Assembly: GCF_034702125.1 (NCBI RefSeq)
Contig: NC_085859.1
Span: 9,140,848 to 9,204,847, forward strand
DNA: 64,000 nt
Direction of reading: 5' to 3'
DNA from: Engraulis encrasicolus
Taxonomy: Eukaryota; Chordata; Actinopteri; Clupeiformes; Engraulidae
Shown: positions 35,919 through 45,866 of the stretch, piece by piece
Layout of the letters: every line of letters starts with the position of its first letter
How positions within the stretch are numbered: the first letter of the stretch is position 1
Notes under the pieces: generated by a model
Told to the model about the DNA's origin: nothing
The model's database searches: none
Seen by the model: the letters and a program-made list of their open reading frames with translations, nothing else
Translations under genes and position numbers: made by a program

Positions 35919-36070
35919 TAGTGATGGCGAAATGAGGCTTCCTGAACCAATGAGGCTTTCAGGCAAAAAGGTTCGAGCTTTCGAAGCCTTTCTCGAAGCC
36001 TCAGTTCTCACTGGCGCCATCTGGTGTGCAATTTCTCGTGTCTTGTATCCGTTCTGTTTCAATAAATGTG
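35919..36070. repeat. hAT-family end (TAGTGATGG type), left
   Basis: TAGTGATGGCGAAATGAGGC followed by TTCGAGCTTTCGAAGCCTTT and CTCGAAGCCTC. A related end in the opposite orientation lies at 49960-50155. The 8 bp flanks do not match (CACCCAAG against TCCGGCGG), so the two may not be one element. Confidence 0.45.
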
Positions 36071-36649
36071 ATGGTGTGTGTGTATGGAATTAATTACTCG
36101 TGATTGTGAGACACTCAAATCAAGGTTAACGCTGACCCTGTGTTATCGTGGAAGTGAGAGAGCATCATTGTGTGGAGGTCGGCGAGCAACTGGGAGTGAT
36201 CGGCCATAAACGCAACACAATAAGCAGCCAGTTAAATTAACCAAAAAGAAATATTGGCCTACTATAATTCACATTATATGAATTAAATGTAATTCAAGGG
36301 GTACCAACAAATATCAGTTATCCACTACTTATAGTTAGGGAAAGATATGGATTTTTTTGAAAATCTGTGAACTAATTTATCACCAATAGATTTTTTACCA
36401 TGTGTTCTTACAGGTGTCTGGACACACCTCACAATTTATCCACGGCCAAATCCAATGGGAATTTCCGTGACACCCCGTCAAAGTTGGGGTGCACAGAAGG
36501 CCTATGTAAAAATTGGAACACTGCAGATTGGGGGGAAAGGATGCATAATGGGTCATAACTTCTGAAGTAAACTACATACAGAGACACAGGCCGACAAGGA
36601 TTGTCCTTAGTATAAAAACCCTTTATTAATCCATGGGCATTGTTACAAA

Positions 36650-36703
36650 GATAAAACCGCCAACCGGTTTCAACCCGCACTGGGTCTTCATCAGGGCGTA
36701 AAC
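36650..36703 (-). ncRNA. Hammerhead ribozyme, Penelope copy A
   Basis: Sense strand: helix I strand TTTACGCC, core CTGATGA (36694-36688), helix II GACCC-AGTGC-GGGTT, core GAA, helix III ACC/GGT with no loop, cleavage residue T, then the returning helix I strand GGCG. All invariant core positions of a type I hammerhead are present. Self-cleaving hammerheads with minimal helix III are known in the terminal repeats of Penelope-like elements. Confidence 0.8.
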
Positions 36704-36991
36704 AGAGGAGGAGTCCCATGGGTGACCTATTTATAAGTTCAGGGGGTCACATGGTTACCTCGGTGATGATTGACCTTTCAAAAATTAGTTAAAATAGAAA
36801 TATATTTAAAGAATATAGTCCATTCTGGGTGTGTAAAATAAACACCATTTCACATGAACATTGCACAATGTATCATGGAATAACCAGCATAATCACAGCA
36901 GTTAAATTCTATTCATTCACATAGACATGTTCATGGGCACAAACATAACCATTTCAATTTACAAGGAAACTTAATCAAAATCATAAGATAG

Positions 36992-39420
36992 TCACAAAAA
37001 TGGTCTGAAATCTATCTCTTCGTTGAGACCAGGGGGGCGCATTGCGTCAAGTTTGTGAATCCAGTAAGTTTCACGCTGGAGAAGTAACTTAAGCCGATCA
37101 CCGCCTCTAGGTGGCGTCTGGACATGCTCCAATGCCTCTACTTGGAGTAAACTTGCATCTCCATTATGCGCGCTGTTGAAATGACGCGCCATCGGGTAAT
37201 CCTCATTATTGCAACGTATTGCGTAGCCTACTTATGTTCCGCTACTCTATCCTTGAGGCGCCTCTTGGTTCTCCCGACATAAAAATGATTACAAGGGCAT
37301 ATGAGGCGATAGACAACATAAGTAGTATTACAGTTCACAAAGTGTTTGATTTTGTGTTTCTCATTAGTTTTAAAATCAGTGAAATCTTTGTGCTGCTTAA
37401 TGTTACCACAATGGTTGCAGTTGGACTGCAGACACTTAAAAGTTCCAATAGGCTTCTTTAACCAATGTTCCTTCTTTCTGGCGGGGAGATAGCTGCGCGT
37501 GAGTCTATCCTTCAAGCTTGGGGCGCGCCTGTAACAGAACATAGGAAAGTCTTTAAACGTATCATGCAGTGTTGGGTCGCTTTTTAAAATGTCCCAGTTG
37601 GACCTTATGATGCGTCTAATCTCTGGTGCGTGTGTACTGTATCTGGTGACAAAGCAGACGCCAGTATTTTTCCTCTTTTTCCTTTTGGTTGACGGCTGCA
37701 GTAGGCTACTTCGATTGGTGGAAGCTGCCTTGGTCCTAGCAGCAGACACCACTGATCTTTTGTAAGACCTCTCATGGAATCTCTTTGACATACGGTCAGA
37801 CTGTTCACAGAAGTCCTCATCTTGATCACAAATCCTTTTGAGACGTTGAAATTGCCCGTATGGGATATTGTCCTTCAAGTGCTGAGGGTGATATGACTGG
37901 TAATGTAAAATGGTGTTGCGATCAGTGGGCTTTCTGTATAGTGTAGTGTGTAGCTGGTGGTCTTTTCTGTATACAGTCAGGTCTAGGAAGTTGATTTCAT
38001 TTTCCGAATGTTCTAATGTCAGTTTTATGTTCTTGTTGGTGTTGTTGAGGTAATTATGCATTTCTCTTAAGTCCATCTCGGTGCCTTTGAACAGGATCAG
38101 AATGTCATCAATAAATCTACAGTACAGCTTTATGTTGTCTTTAAAGCGATTTTTTTCTGCATTGAAAACGTATTCCGATTCCCAAAGTCCCAAAAATAAG
38201 CATGCGTATTCCGGGGCAAAAGATGCGCCCATGCTGGTGCCTTTGCGCTGTCTATACATTACGTCTTGAAATAGAAACACATTATTGTGGAGTACCCAAC
38301 TTGTTAGTTCTGTAAGGAAACTAGAAGGGGGTGTCATCTCCTCTCTCTCGGACAGGTAGTGGTTCACTGCTCTTAATCCTTCGGTATGGTCAATGTTGGT
38401 ATATAACGATTCTACGTCCATTGTCACCAGATAGTTCCAAGTTGTGTCACTAAGATTGTTAATTTTATTGAGTACATCCGTTGTGTCTCTGACGTATGAG
38501 GGCAATTTGTGTACATAGGGTTTCAGGTAGTGATCGATAAATTGGGAGGCTGGTTCCGTCATACTCCCATTGGCTGCCACTATGGGCCTTCCTGGTGGGC
38601 TGTCCCTGGGTGCTTTATGTACTTTGGGCAACATGTAAAAAGTGGATATGACAGCATGTTCATTGTGCATGAAGGCATATTCTTTTTCCGTAATCCACCC
38701 GGCCAATTTTGCTCTAGTTAAGAGTGTGTTGAGTTCTTTCTGCATGGTTGGCAACGGGTTGCTGGACAGTTCGGTGTAATATTCCGTATTGTGTAGTTGA
38801 CGTTGCGCTTCCCTCAAGTATTTATCGTAATGCCAAACAACCGTAGCTCCACCCTTATCCGCTTTTTTAATTACTATTTCTTTATTCTGTTGCAGGTCAC
38901 GTAGAGCCTGTTGTTCAGGAATGGTTAGGTTTTTTCTAGGTGTTGGGTTTGGTGTTGCAAACAGTCTTTGGACGTCATAATCAACTTTTTTTGTGAAGGC
39001 CAATAGACTTGGGTTGGTGCTCAGTGGGAAAAAAGTAGACTTGGGTTTGAATTTAGTTGTGGAGGACAGGGTTTCGACACTATGATCTTGTGTATCCTGG
39101 ATGTTAGGTCTCTGTGCATACCATGCCTTTAAATGCAGGTTTCTGTAAAATCTGAATAGATCAATTTTTGTATCAAAGTGATTTGCATGATAGGTGGGGG
39201 CAAACGATAAGCCTCTTGACAGTACCTGTATTTGGCATGGTGTGAGTTCTATTGGGGACAGGTTAATTACTGTGGATACTTCATCGGTGTTCGGTGTCTC
39301 AGGCCCGCTCTCGCCGTTGCAGTTTCCTTCGGCCTTTTTATCCTTCCTCTTTTTTCTTCTTCCTCTGCGCGTCTTGCGTATTGCGGTTGTTGGTGTAATC
39401 CTGGCTTCGGTAGTGGCCAT
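36992..39420 (-). CDS. Penelope-like reverse transcriptase / GIY-YIG endonuclease (frameshifted near the end)
   Basis: 730 codons from the ATG at 39420 to 37228, then continuing in another frame to 36992. It copies the element RNA into DNA and nicks the target. A basic N-terminus (RRGRRKKRKDKK, 19-30) is followed by RT motifs: ADKGG at 187-191, FYMLPKVHKAPRD at 261-273, LVTMDVESLYTNI at 331-343, KGTSMGASFAPEY at 393-405, and the catalytic RFIDDILILF with Asp438/Asp439. Then come a basic linker (STKRKKRKNT), Cys663, Cys668 and Cys671, and the GIY-YIG domain (YVVY at 701, FYVGRTKRRLKDR from 713, EHK). In copy A five extra bases (GGCTA, about 37225-37229) after codon AAG break the endonuclease. 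The rest (from MARHFNSAHNGDAS) is intact in the next frame down to RPFL-stop. The enzyme may therefore be inactive in A although the RT part is complete. Confidence 0.9.
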
Positions 39421-40115
39421 TCTTCCTCCAAAAAAGAGCGAGATGGTCTTCCCTGGTGGTGTGTAGAGGGTGTTTCGGGTTCAGAGCGTAGATCATCCTC
39501 ACTGCTGGTCAGGTTGAAGGAGACGCGTCTTACGCGTGGGTTGGATGGAGTGCGCCTATGGGGGCGTGGATGTCTGGGTCGCTTCTCCCATTGGTACACC
39601 TGGTTACGTTTGTAGTCGTCCTCATCTCTCTTTAATTTCCGCATCTTGGCCTGTTTTATATTTGTTTCAAGTTTTTCCAAGTCCGTCTTTAGTTTCTCTT
39701 CATATGGGATCTGTGCGTCATTTGCTGGGGCCATGGAAGCTCTGAGGGTCTGGATGCGCTCGTTCACGGCTGTCCTCTCGCTCTTCGCCTGTTTAATGAG
39801 TAGAAGCATTAGGTCTCTGGAACACTTGTTTAGAATGGATTCCCATGTTGTCTTGAATTCCTCGTCGTCGGTCGGGAAGGAGGGGAATTTGGCTATTCGT
39901 AGTCCTCTTGGTATCAATCCATCTCTCCAGTGGTCTGATAGAAAGACGATGTGCCAATGTAGTTTAAGGTCACGTTCCATCAGTTTACGTAAATCGTAGA
40001 AGGCTCCGTTTAGATCTTCTTCTGGGGGAGGGGTGTCAGTGTCTTCACGTAAAGATTCCGACACAATTATGTTGTTTCCTTGTTCGTTGGAGTATGAAAA
40101 CGATGCCTGCGACAT
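39267..40115 (-). CDS. Penelope-like element ORF1 (coiled-coil, unknown function)
   Basis: 282 codons from the ATG at 40115 (MSQASFSYSNEQ) to TAA at 39267-39269. The frame is open further upstream only from a non-ATG codon. An acidic N-terminus (DTDTPPPEEDL) is followed by a helical middle region with coiled-coil character (EKLKTDLEKLETNIKQAKMR), then a basic Arg/Pro/Ser-rich tail (RPRHPRPHRRTPSNPRVRR). It shows no zinc knuckle or enzymatic motif. The arrangement recalls ORF1 RNA-binding proteins of other retroelements, which is inference. Its last 154 bases overlap the start of the RT ORF in the -1 frame, with a TTTTTTG slippery site at 39435-39429. Confidence 0.65.
   Translation of the reverse strand: MSQASFSYSNEQGNNIIVSESLREDTDTPPPEEDLNGAFYDLRKLMERDLKLHWHIVFLSDHWRDGLIPRGLRIAKFPSFPTDDEEFKTTWESILNKCSRDLMLLLIKQAKSERTAVNERIQTLRASMAPANDAQIPYEEKLKTDLEKLETNIKQAKMRKLKRDEDDYKRNQVYQWEKRPRHPRPHRRTPSNPRVRRVSFNLTSSEDDLRSEPETPSTHHQGRPSRSFLEEEWPLPKPGLHQQPQYARRAEEEEKRGRIKRPKETATARAGLRHRTPMKYPQ
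39429..39435 (-). promoter_or_regulatory. Candidate -1 ribosomal frameshift site
   Basis: On the sense (minus) strand ORF1 reads TCT TTT TTG GAG, giving the heptamer T TTT TTG in exactly the phase needed for -1 slippage. The shifted frame (TTT TTT GGA GGA AGA ATG) runs without a stop into the RT ORF. It lies inside the ORF1/RT overlap, 9 bases before the RT ATG. No downstream pseudoknot was proved. Internal initiation at the ATG is the alternative. Confidence 0.45.
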
Positions 40116-40330
40116 TTTTGAACTGCAGGTTTGGAACAACGCACTATGAATGGCGGGGCTGCTCAGTAGAAGCGTCAACTTGCGTCGGCATGTACAAACA
40201 GAAAAGGTTGACTGAGCGCTCTTGTTCTCCAACTTAGTAAACTCCAAACTGTGGGTGCTCTTGAAGTAAGAAGACTAAAGTCCTTTCATTTAGAGCGTGT
40301 TGGCACTAGGGCCGACTTCAGGCAACTCCA

Positions 40331-42680
40331 CAGGCCGACAAGGATTGTCCTTAGTATAAAAACCCTTTATTAATCCATGGGCATTGTTACAAAGATAAAA
40401 CCGCCAACCGGTTTCAACCCGCACTGGGTCTTCATCAGGGCGTAAACAGAGGAGGAGTCCCATGGGTGACCTATTTATAAGTTCAGGGGGTCACATGGTT
40501 ACCTCGGTGATGATTGACCTTTCAAAAATTAGTTAAAATAGAAATATATTTAAAGAATATAGTCCATTCTGGGTGTGTAAAATAAACACCATTTCACATG
40601 AACATTGCACAATGTATCATGGAATAACCAGCATAATCACAGCAGTTAAATTCTATTCATTCACATAGACATGTTCATGGGCACAAACATAACCATTTCA
40701 ATTTACAAGGAAACTTAATCAAAATCATAAGATAGTCACAAAAATGGTCTGAAATCTATCTCTTCGTTGAGACCAGGGGGGCGCATTGCGTCAAGTTTGT
40801 GAATCCAGTAAGTTTCACGCTGGAGAAGTAACTTAAGCCGATCACCGCCTCTAGGTGGCGTCTGGACATGCTCCAATGCCTCTACTTGGAGTAAACTTGC
40901 ATCTCCATTATGCGCGCTGTTGAAATGACGCGCCATCGGGTAATCCTCATTATTGCATCGTATTGCGTATACTTATGTTCCGCTACTCTATCCTTGAGGC
41001 GCCTCTTGGTTCTCCCGACATAAAAATGATTACAAGGGCATATGAGGCGATAGACAACATAAGTAGTATTACAGTTCACAAAGTGTTTGATTTTGTGTTT
41101 CTCATTAGTTTTAAAATCAGTGAAATCTTTGTGCTGCTTAATGTTACCACAATGGTTGCAGTTGGACTGCAGACACTTAAAAGTTCCAATAGGCTTCTTT
41201 AACCAATGTTCCTTCTTTCTGGCGGGGAGATAGCTGCGCGTGAGTCTATCCTTCAAGCTTGGGGCGCGCCTGTAACAGAACATAGGAAAGTCTTTAAACG
41301 TATCATGCAGTCTTGGGTCGCTTTTTAAAATGTCCCAGTTAGACCTTATGATGCGTCTAATCTCTGGTGCGTGTGTACTGTATCTGGTGACAAAGCAGAC
41401 GCCAGTATTTTTCCTCTTTTTCCTTTTGGTTGACGGCTGCAGTAGGCTACTTCGATTGGTGGAAGCTGCCTTGGTCCTAGCAGCAGACACCACTGATCTT
41501 TTGTAAGACCTCTCATGGAATCTCTTTGACATACGGTCAGACTGTTCACAGAAGTCCTCATCTTGATCACAAATCCTTTTGAGACGTTGAAATTGCCCGT
41601 ATGGGATATTGTCCTTCAAGTGCTGAGGGTGATATGACTGGTAATGTAAAATGGTGTTGCGATCAGTGGGCTTTCTGTATAGTGTAGTGTGTAGCTGGTG
41701 GTCTTTTCTGTATACAGTCAGGTCTAGGAAGTTGATTTCATTTTCCGAATGTTCTAATGTCAGTTTTATGTTCTTGTTGGTGTTGTTGAGGTAATTATGC
41801 ATTTCTCTTAAGTCCATCTCGGTGCCTTTGAACAGGATCAGAATGTCATCAATAAATCTACAGTACAGCTTTATGTTGTCTTTAAAGCGATTTTTTTCTG
41901 CATTGAAAACGTATTCCGATTCCCAAAGTCCCAAAAATAAGCATGCGTATTCCGGGGCAAAAGATGCGCCCATGCTGGTGCCTTTGCGCTGTCTATACAT
42001 TACGTCTTGAAATAGAAACACATTATTGTGGAGTACCCAACTTGTTAGTTCTGTAAGGAAACTAGAAGGGGGTGTCATCTCCTCTCTCTCGGACAGGTAG
42101 TGGTTCACTGCTCTTAATCCTTCGGTATGGTCAATGTTGGTATATAACGATTCTACGTCCATTGTCACCAGATAGTTCCAAGTTGTGTCACTAAGATTGT
42201 TAATTTTATTGAGTACATCCGTTGTGTCTCTGACGTATGAGGGCAATTTGTGTACATAGGGTTTCAGGTAGTGATCGATAAATTGGGAGGCTGGTTCCGT
42301 CATACTCCCATTGGCTGCCACTATGGGCCTTCCTGGTGGGCTGTCCCTGGGTGCTTTATGTACTTTGGGCAACATGTAAAAAGTGGATATGACAGCATGT
42401 TCATTGTGCATGAAGGCATATTCTTTTTCCGTAATCCACCCGGCCAATTTTGCTCTAGTTAAGAGTGTGTTGAGTTCTTTCTGCATGGTTGGCAACGGGT
42501 TGCTGGACAGTTCGGTGTAATATTCCGTATTGTGTAGTTGACGTTGCGCTTCCCTCAAGTATTTATCGTAATGCCAAACAACCGTAGCTCCACCCTTATC
42601 CGCTTTTTTAATTACTATTTCTTTATTCAGTTGCAGGTCACGTAGAGCCTGTTGTTCAGGAATTGTTAGGTTTTTCCTAG
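40331..42680 (-). mobile_element. Penelope-like element copy B, 5' truncated
   Basis: Lies directly upstream of A in the same orientation, sharing the 3' end CAGGCCGACAAGG at 40330/40331. It contains codons equivalent to about 161 to the end of the RT protein (open frame 40882-42680 in translation). It differs from A at only a few bases in 2.3 kb (for example C for G in the AGTSTTGGGTCGC context near 41311). Two extra bases (TA, about 40969) fall at the same place in the GIY-YIG domain where A has five, breaking the frame (EHKYTQYDAIM). Its upstream end joins inverted copy C through a short filler. Confidence 0.9.
40394..40447 (-). ncRNA. Hammerhead ribozyme, Penelope copy B
   Basis: Same sequence as in copy A; the CTGATGA core is at 40438-40432. 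Because B lies upstream of A, this ribozyme sits in the pseudo-LTR just before the 5' end of A. Confidence 0.8.
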
Positions 42681-42733
42681 GTTTTTCCTTCCTTTGTGAT
42701 CAAGATGAGGACTTTTGTGAACAGTCTGACCGT

Positions 42734-43528
42734 ATGTCAAAGAGATTCCATGAGAGGTCTTACAAAAGATCAGTGGTGTCTGCTGCTAGGACCAAGGCAG
42801 CTTCCACCAATCGAAGTAGCCTACTGCAGCCGTCAACCAAAAGGAAAAAGAGGAAAAATACTGGCGTCTGCTTTGTCACCAGATACAGTACACACGCACC
42901 AGAGATTAGACGCATCATAAGGTCCAACTGGGACATTTTAAAAAGCGACCCAACACTGCATGATACGTTTAAAGACTTTCCTATGTTCTGTTACAGGCGC
43001 GCCCCAAGCTTGAAGGATAGACTCACGCGCAGCTATCTCCCCGCCAGAAAGAAGGAACATTGGTTAAAGAAGCCTATTGGAACTTTTAAGTGTCTGCAGT
43101 CCAACTGCAACCATTGTGGTAACATTAAGCAGCACAAAGATTTCACTGATTTTAAAACTAATGAGAAACACAAAATCAAACACTTTGTGAACTGTAATAC
43201 TACTTATGTTGTCTATCGCCTCATATGCCCTTGTAATCATTTTTATGTCGGGAGAACCAAGAGGCGCCTCAAGGATAGAGTAGCGGAACATAAGTACGCA
43301 ATACGTTGCAATAATGAGGATTACCCGATGGCGCGTCATTTCAACAGCGCGCATAATGGAGATGCAAGTTTACTCCAAGTAGAGGCATTGGAGCATGTCC
43401 AGACGCCACCTAGAGGCGGTGATCGGCTTAAGTTACTTCTCCAGCGTGAAACTTACTGGATTCACAAACTTGACGCAATGCGCCCCCCTGGTCTCAACGA
43501 AGAGATAGATTTCAGACCATTTTTGTGA
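42734..43528 (+). CDS. Penelope GIY-YIG endonuclease region, copy C, intact frame
   Basis: 264 codons from the internal ATG (MSKRFHERSYKRS) to TGA; open upstream to the copy B/C junction. It encodes the basic linker, the Cys cluster (FKCLQSNCNHCGN) and an uninterrupted GIY-YIG domain: YVVYRLICPC, FYVGRTKRRLKDR, AEHKYAIRCNNEDYPMARHF. It shows the ancestral reading across the site where A and B are frameshifted. It lacks the RT, so it is an endonuclease-only fragment with no evident promoter. Confidence 0.75.
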   Translation: MSKRFHERSYKRSVVSAARTKAASTNRSSLLQPSTKRKKRKNTGVCFVTRYSTHAPEIRRIIRSNWDILKSDPTLHDTFKDFPMFCYRRAPSLKDRLTRSYLPARKKEHWLKKPIGTFKCLQSNCNHCGNIKQHKDFTDFKTNEKHKIKHFVNCNTTYVVYRLICPCNHFYVGRTKRRLKDRVAEHKYAIRCNNEDYPMARHFNSAHNGDASLLQVEALEHVQTPPRGGDRLKLLLQRETYWIHKLDAMRPPGLNEEIDFRPFL

Positions 43529-43815
43529 CTATCTTATGATTTTGATTAAGTTTCCTTGTAAATTGAAATGGTTATGTTTGTGCCCATGAACATGTCTATG
43601 TGAATGAATAGAATTTAACTGCTGTGATTATGCTGGTTATTCCATGATACATTGTGCAATGTTCATGTGAAATGGTGTTTATTTTACACACCCAGAATGG
43701 ACTATATTCTTTAAATATATTTCTATTTTAACTAATTTTTGAAAGGTCAATCATCACCGAGGTAACCATGTGACCCCCTGAACTTATAAATAGGTCACCC
43801 ATGGGACTCCTCCTC

Positions 43816-43868
43816 TGTTTACGCCCTGATGAAGACCCAGTGCGGGTTGAAACCGGTTGGCGGTTTTA
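43816..43868 (+). ncRNA. Hammerhead ribozyme, Penelope copy C
   Basis: CTGATGA core at 43826-43832, GAAA at 43849-43852, palindromic helix III ACCGGT at 43852-43857, predicted cleavage after T43858. Confidence 0.8.
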
Positions 43869-44077
43869 TCTTTGTAACAATGCCCATGGATTAATAAAGG
43901 GTTTTTATACTAAGGACAATCCTTGTCGGCCTGTGGAGTTGCCTGAAGTCGGCCCTAGTGCCAACACGCTCTAAATGAAAGGACTTTAGTCTTCTTACTT
44001 CAAGAGCACCCACAGTTTGGAGTTTACTAAGTTGGAGAACAAGAGCGCTCAGTCAACCTTTTCTGTTTGTACACACT

Positions 44078-44870
44078 GAGACAAATGAAGACATTTTTCC
44101 ATACATTACTGACCCAGTGAATTCAATTGAGGGTTATGTTTGGACAGTTGACCACATTTGAACCCCGTTATCGGTCAAAAATGGCAAAAAATGGCCTTAA
44201 ATGTGTAGAAATGTTCTTTTTTAAATCATATTTCCAAGTTGTGTCCGTTATCACCACTTGCTCTTCATTTCTCATTTACAGTATGACAATATACTGTATA
44301 TAGTCTGGGTTTGATTATTCTATTGGTATTAAGCTGAAATAATAACCCAAAGTTTACCATTTTTAACCCTTTAATGCCCTAGACTGGAACCCAGAAAAAA
44401 GGTTGCAGAAGGGGCCATAACTTCTGAAGTAAATTACATACAGAGACAAATTAACACATTTGTCCATACAACACTGACCCAGTGAATACAATTGAGTGGG
44501 TTTGGACATTTGACCACATTTAAACTGCACTTTTGGTCAAAAAACGGCAAATAAATGGCTTTAAAAGTGTAGAAATTCAGTCATATTTTCAAGTTTTATT
44601 GCGTCCGCGTTTTCACCTCTAGCTCTTTATTTCTCATTTAAAGGATACAGAATAAGGTATGGATTTGATTATTTTAATGGTATTAAGCTGAAATTATACC
44701 CCAAAGTTTACATTTTTAACCCTTTAATGCTCTAGACTGCAACCCAGAGAATGATCAAATTTGTCAGAATGTGGGATAAGTTTGGAGGTAAACCACATAC
44801 AAACACAAATGAGCATATTTTCCCATACAATACTGACCCAAGAAATGAAACGGAGTGGTTTTTTTTTCTT
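44078..44870 (+). repeat. Left-arm subrepeats of the giant fold-back element
   Basis: The block CCATACA-(W)ACTGACCCA recurs at about 44099, 44463 and 44821 (spacing about 360), each preceded by CAGAGACAAAT-like DNA and followed by GTTTGGACA and AATGGC-rich sequence. The mirror set lies at 48350-49140. Confidence 0.75.
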
Positions 44871-45284
44871 TTTTACTTTTGATCAAATTTAAAATGAACA
44901 AACTGTCATAGACGTCAGTGTGGTGGAGGTGCAATTGGGTGGGCATGTGCTGGTCACTGGTAGCAGTTGGGGGGGGGGTACATTTCCTCTATGTTTTTTT
45001 TCTGAGAGTTATGTATCTCTGAAGTATATATCTGTATATCGGTACGATAGCTAGTTGGATCACCCTCTTTGGTAAATATGCCATTTGAAGAAAAAAAAAG
45101 AAAATATTAATTAAGATAAACATTTAACCTGATGGTTACCCCATCCAGTTTGTCATTTTTATTTGTTTCAAAATAAAATGATGTAATATGGCAATTAATG
45201 CTTTGGCAAATCATACATAATTGCATCACTGCTAATAATAGCTTTTGTTGGAGATTTAAAAAAAAAAAAAAAGAAAGTTGTATC

Positions 45285-45470
45285 TAGGTATACACTCTAC
45301 GACCACTTAATTAGGTACACCTTGCTAGTGCTATGTTGAACCCCCTTTTGCTTACAGAACTGCTTTAACTGCCTTCAACGATACTCAGGTAGGCTGTGGC
45401 ATTCCAACATAGTTCAAATGGTGCTAAAGGCCTTACGAAAATCGACCATGGGTTTGCTATAGTAAAGTAA
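45285..45470. repeat. Fragment of a dispersed DNA element
   Basis: CTACGACCACTTAATTAGGT then ACACCTTGC followed by GTGGCATTCCAACATAGTTC. This is a commonly seen fish repeat text; family and limits are unclear. The following 45430-45680 is built of imperfect CCATGGTT / AACCATGG repeats. Confidence 0.35.
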
Positions 45471-45687
45471 CCATGGTTTCTCTAAGTACTCTGAAACAAC
45501 CATAGTATTACTATGGCTTATCCATGTTTTTTTGGGTAACCATGAAAACTGGATCATGGTTATTTATGTTTTTCATGGTTTTTTTAAAGCATGGTTTGTG
45601 TCCATGTTTTAACCATAGCCACAAACCATGCTCAATAAACTATGGTTAACTTTGGATTTCATGGTCACCCCCAAAAAAACGTTTTCA

Positions 45688-45866
45688 CATCCGTGGTGTA
45701 ATGGTTAGGGAGTTGGATTGAAGTTCACAGAGTTGCCGGTTCAAATCCCACCCATACCTCTCCCTACACCTTCATGACTGAGAGCAAGGCACCTAACCCC
45801 ACATTGCTCCAAGGACTGTCACCAATATGTGTGTTGGATAAAAAAAGCAGCAGCTACAGTAATTGT
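45688..45866 (+). mobile_element. tRNA-derived SINE
   Basis: The A-box-like TGGTGTAATGGTTAGG and the B-box GGTTCAAATCC are spaced as in a tRNA head. A body with CACCTTCATGACTGAGAGCA and CCTAACCCCACATTGCTCCA follows, then a degenerate tail TTGGATAAAAAAAGCAGCAG of the kind shared by many fish SINEs. Internal RNA polymerase III promoter, probably inactive. Confidence 0.65.

Larger units (their letters stand above)
36587..40330 (-). mobile_element. Penelope-like element copy A, near full length
   Basis: 3.74 kb on the minus strand. The 3' end begins at 36587 (CAGGCCGACAAGGATTGTCC) next to GAGACA, and the 5' end abuts the 3' end of copy B at 40330/40331 in a head-to-tail tandem. It carries two overlapping ORFs (ORF1 39267-40115 and the RT-endonuclease ORF 37228-39420 with an endonuclease tail 36992-37227) and a hammerhead ribozyme near the 3' end. 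Penelope-like elements pair a telomerase-like reverse transcriptase with a GIY-YIG endonuclease. The zinc-finger-like Cys cluster between the two suggests the Neptune-like branch. Nearly identical to copies B and C, so recently inserted. Confidence 0.9.
42693..44077 (+). mobile_element. Penelope-like element copy C, inverted, 5' truncated
   Basis: Opposite orientation to A and B. It starts at the codon equivalent to about residue 530 and runs through linker, GIY-YIG endonuclease, 3' UTR and 3' end (about 43933), then continues into about 140 bp that match the 5' end of a further copy (mirror of 40185-40330), stopping at 44077 next to a second GAGACA (44078-44083). The head-to-tail junction thus exists in both orientations. 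The join to B at 42681-42692 contains GTTTTTCCTTCC, a near-repeat of the adjacent TTTTTCCTAGG. Confidence 0.9.

Noticed and set aside
35523..36093. Overlapping open frames of 160 and 179 codons on opposite strands
   Set aside because: They cover a MITE and a hAT end; the translation lacks any recognisable domain.
37219..39999. Plus-strand open frames of 60-127 codons opposite the Penelope ORFs
   Set aside because: Antisense shadows of the RT and ORF1 genes; the same shadows recur in copy B.
45688..45760. A functional tRNA gene
   Set aside because: A and B boxes are present but the acceptor and anticodon stems do not pair and a SINE body and tail follow.
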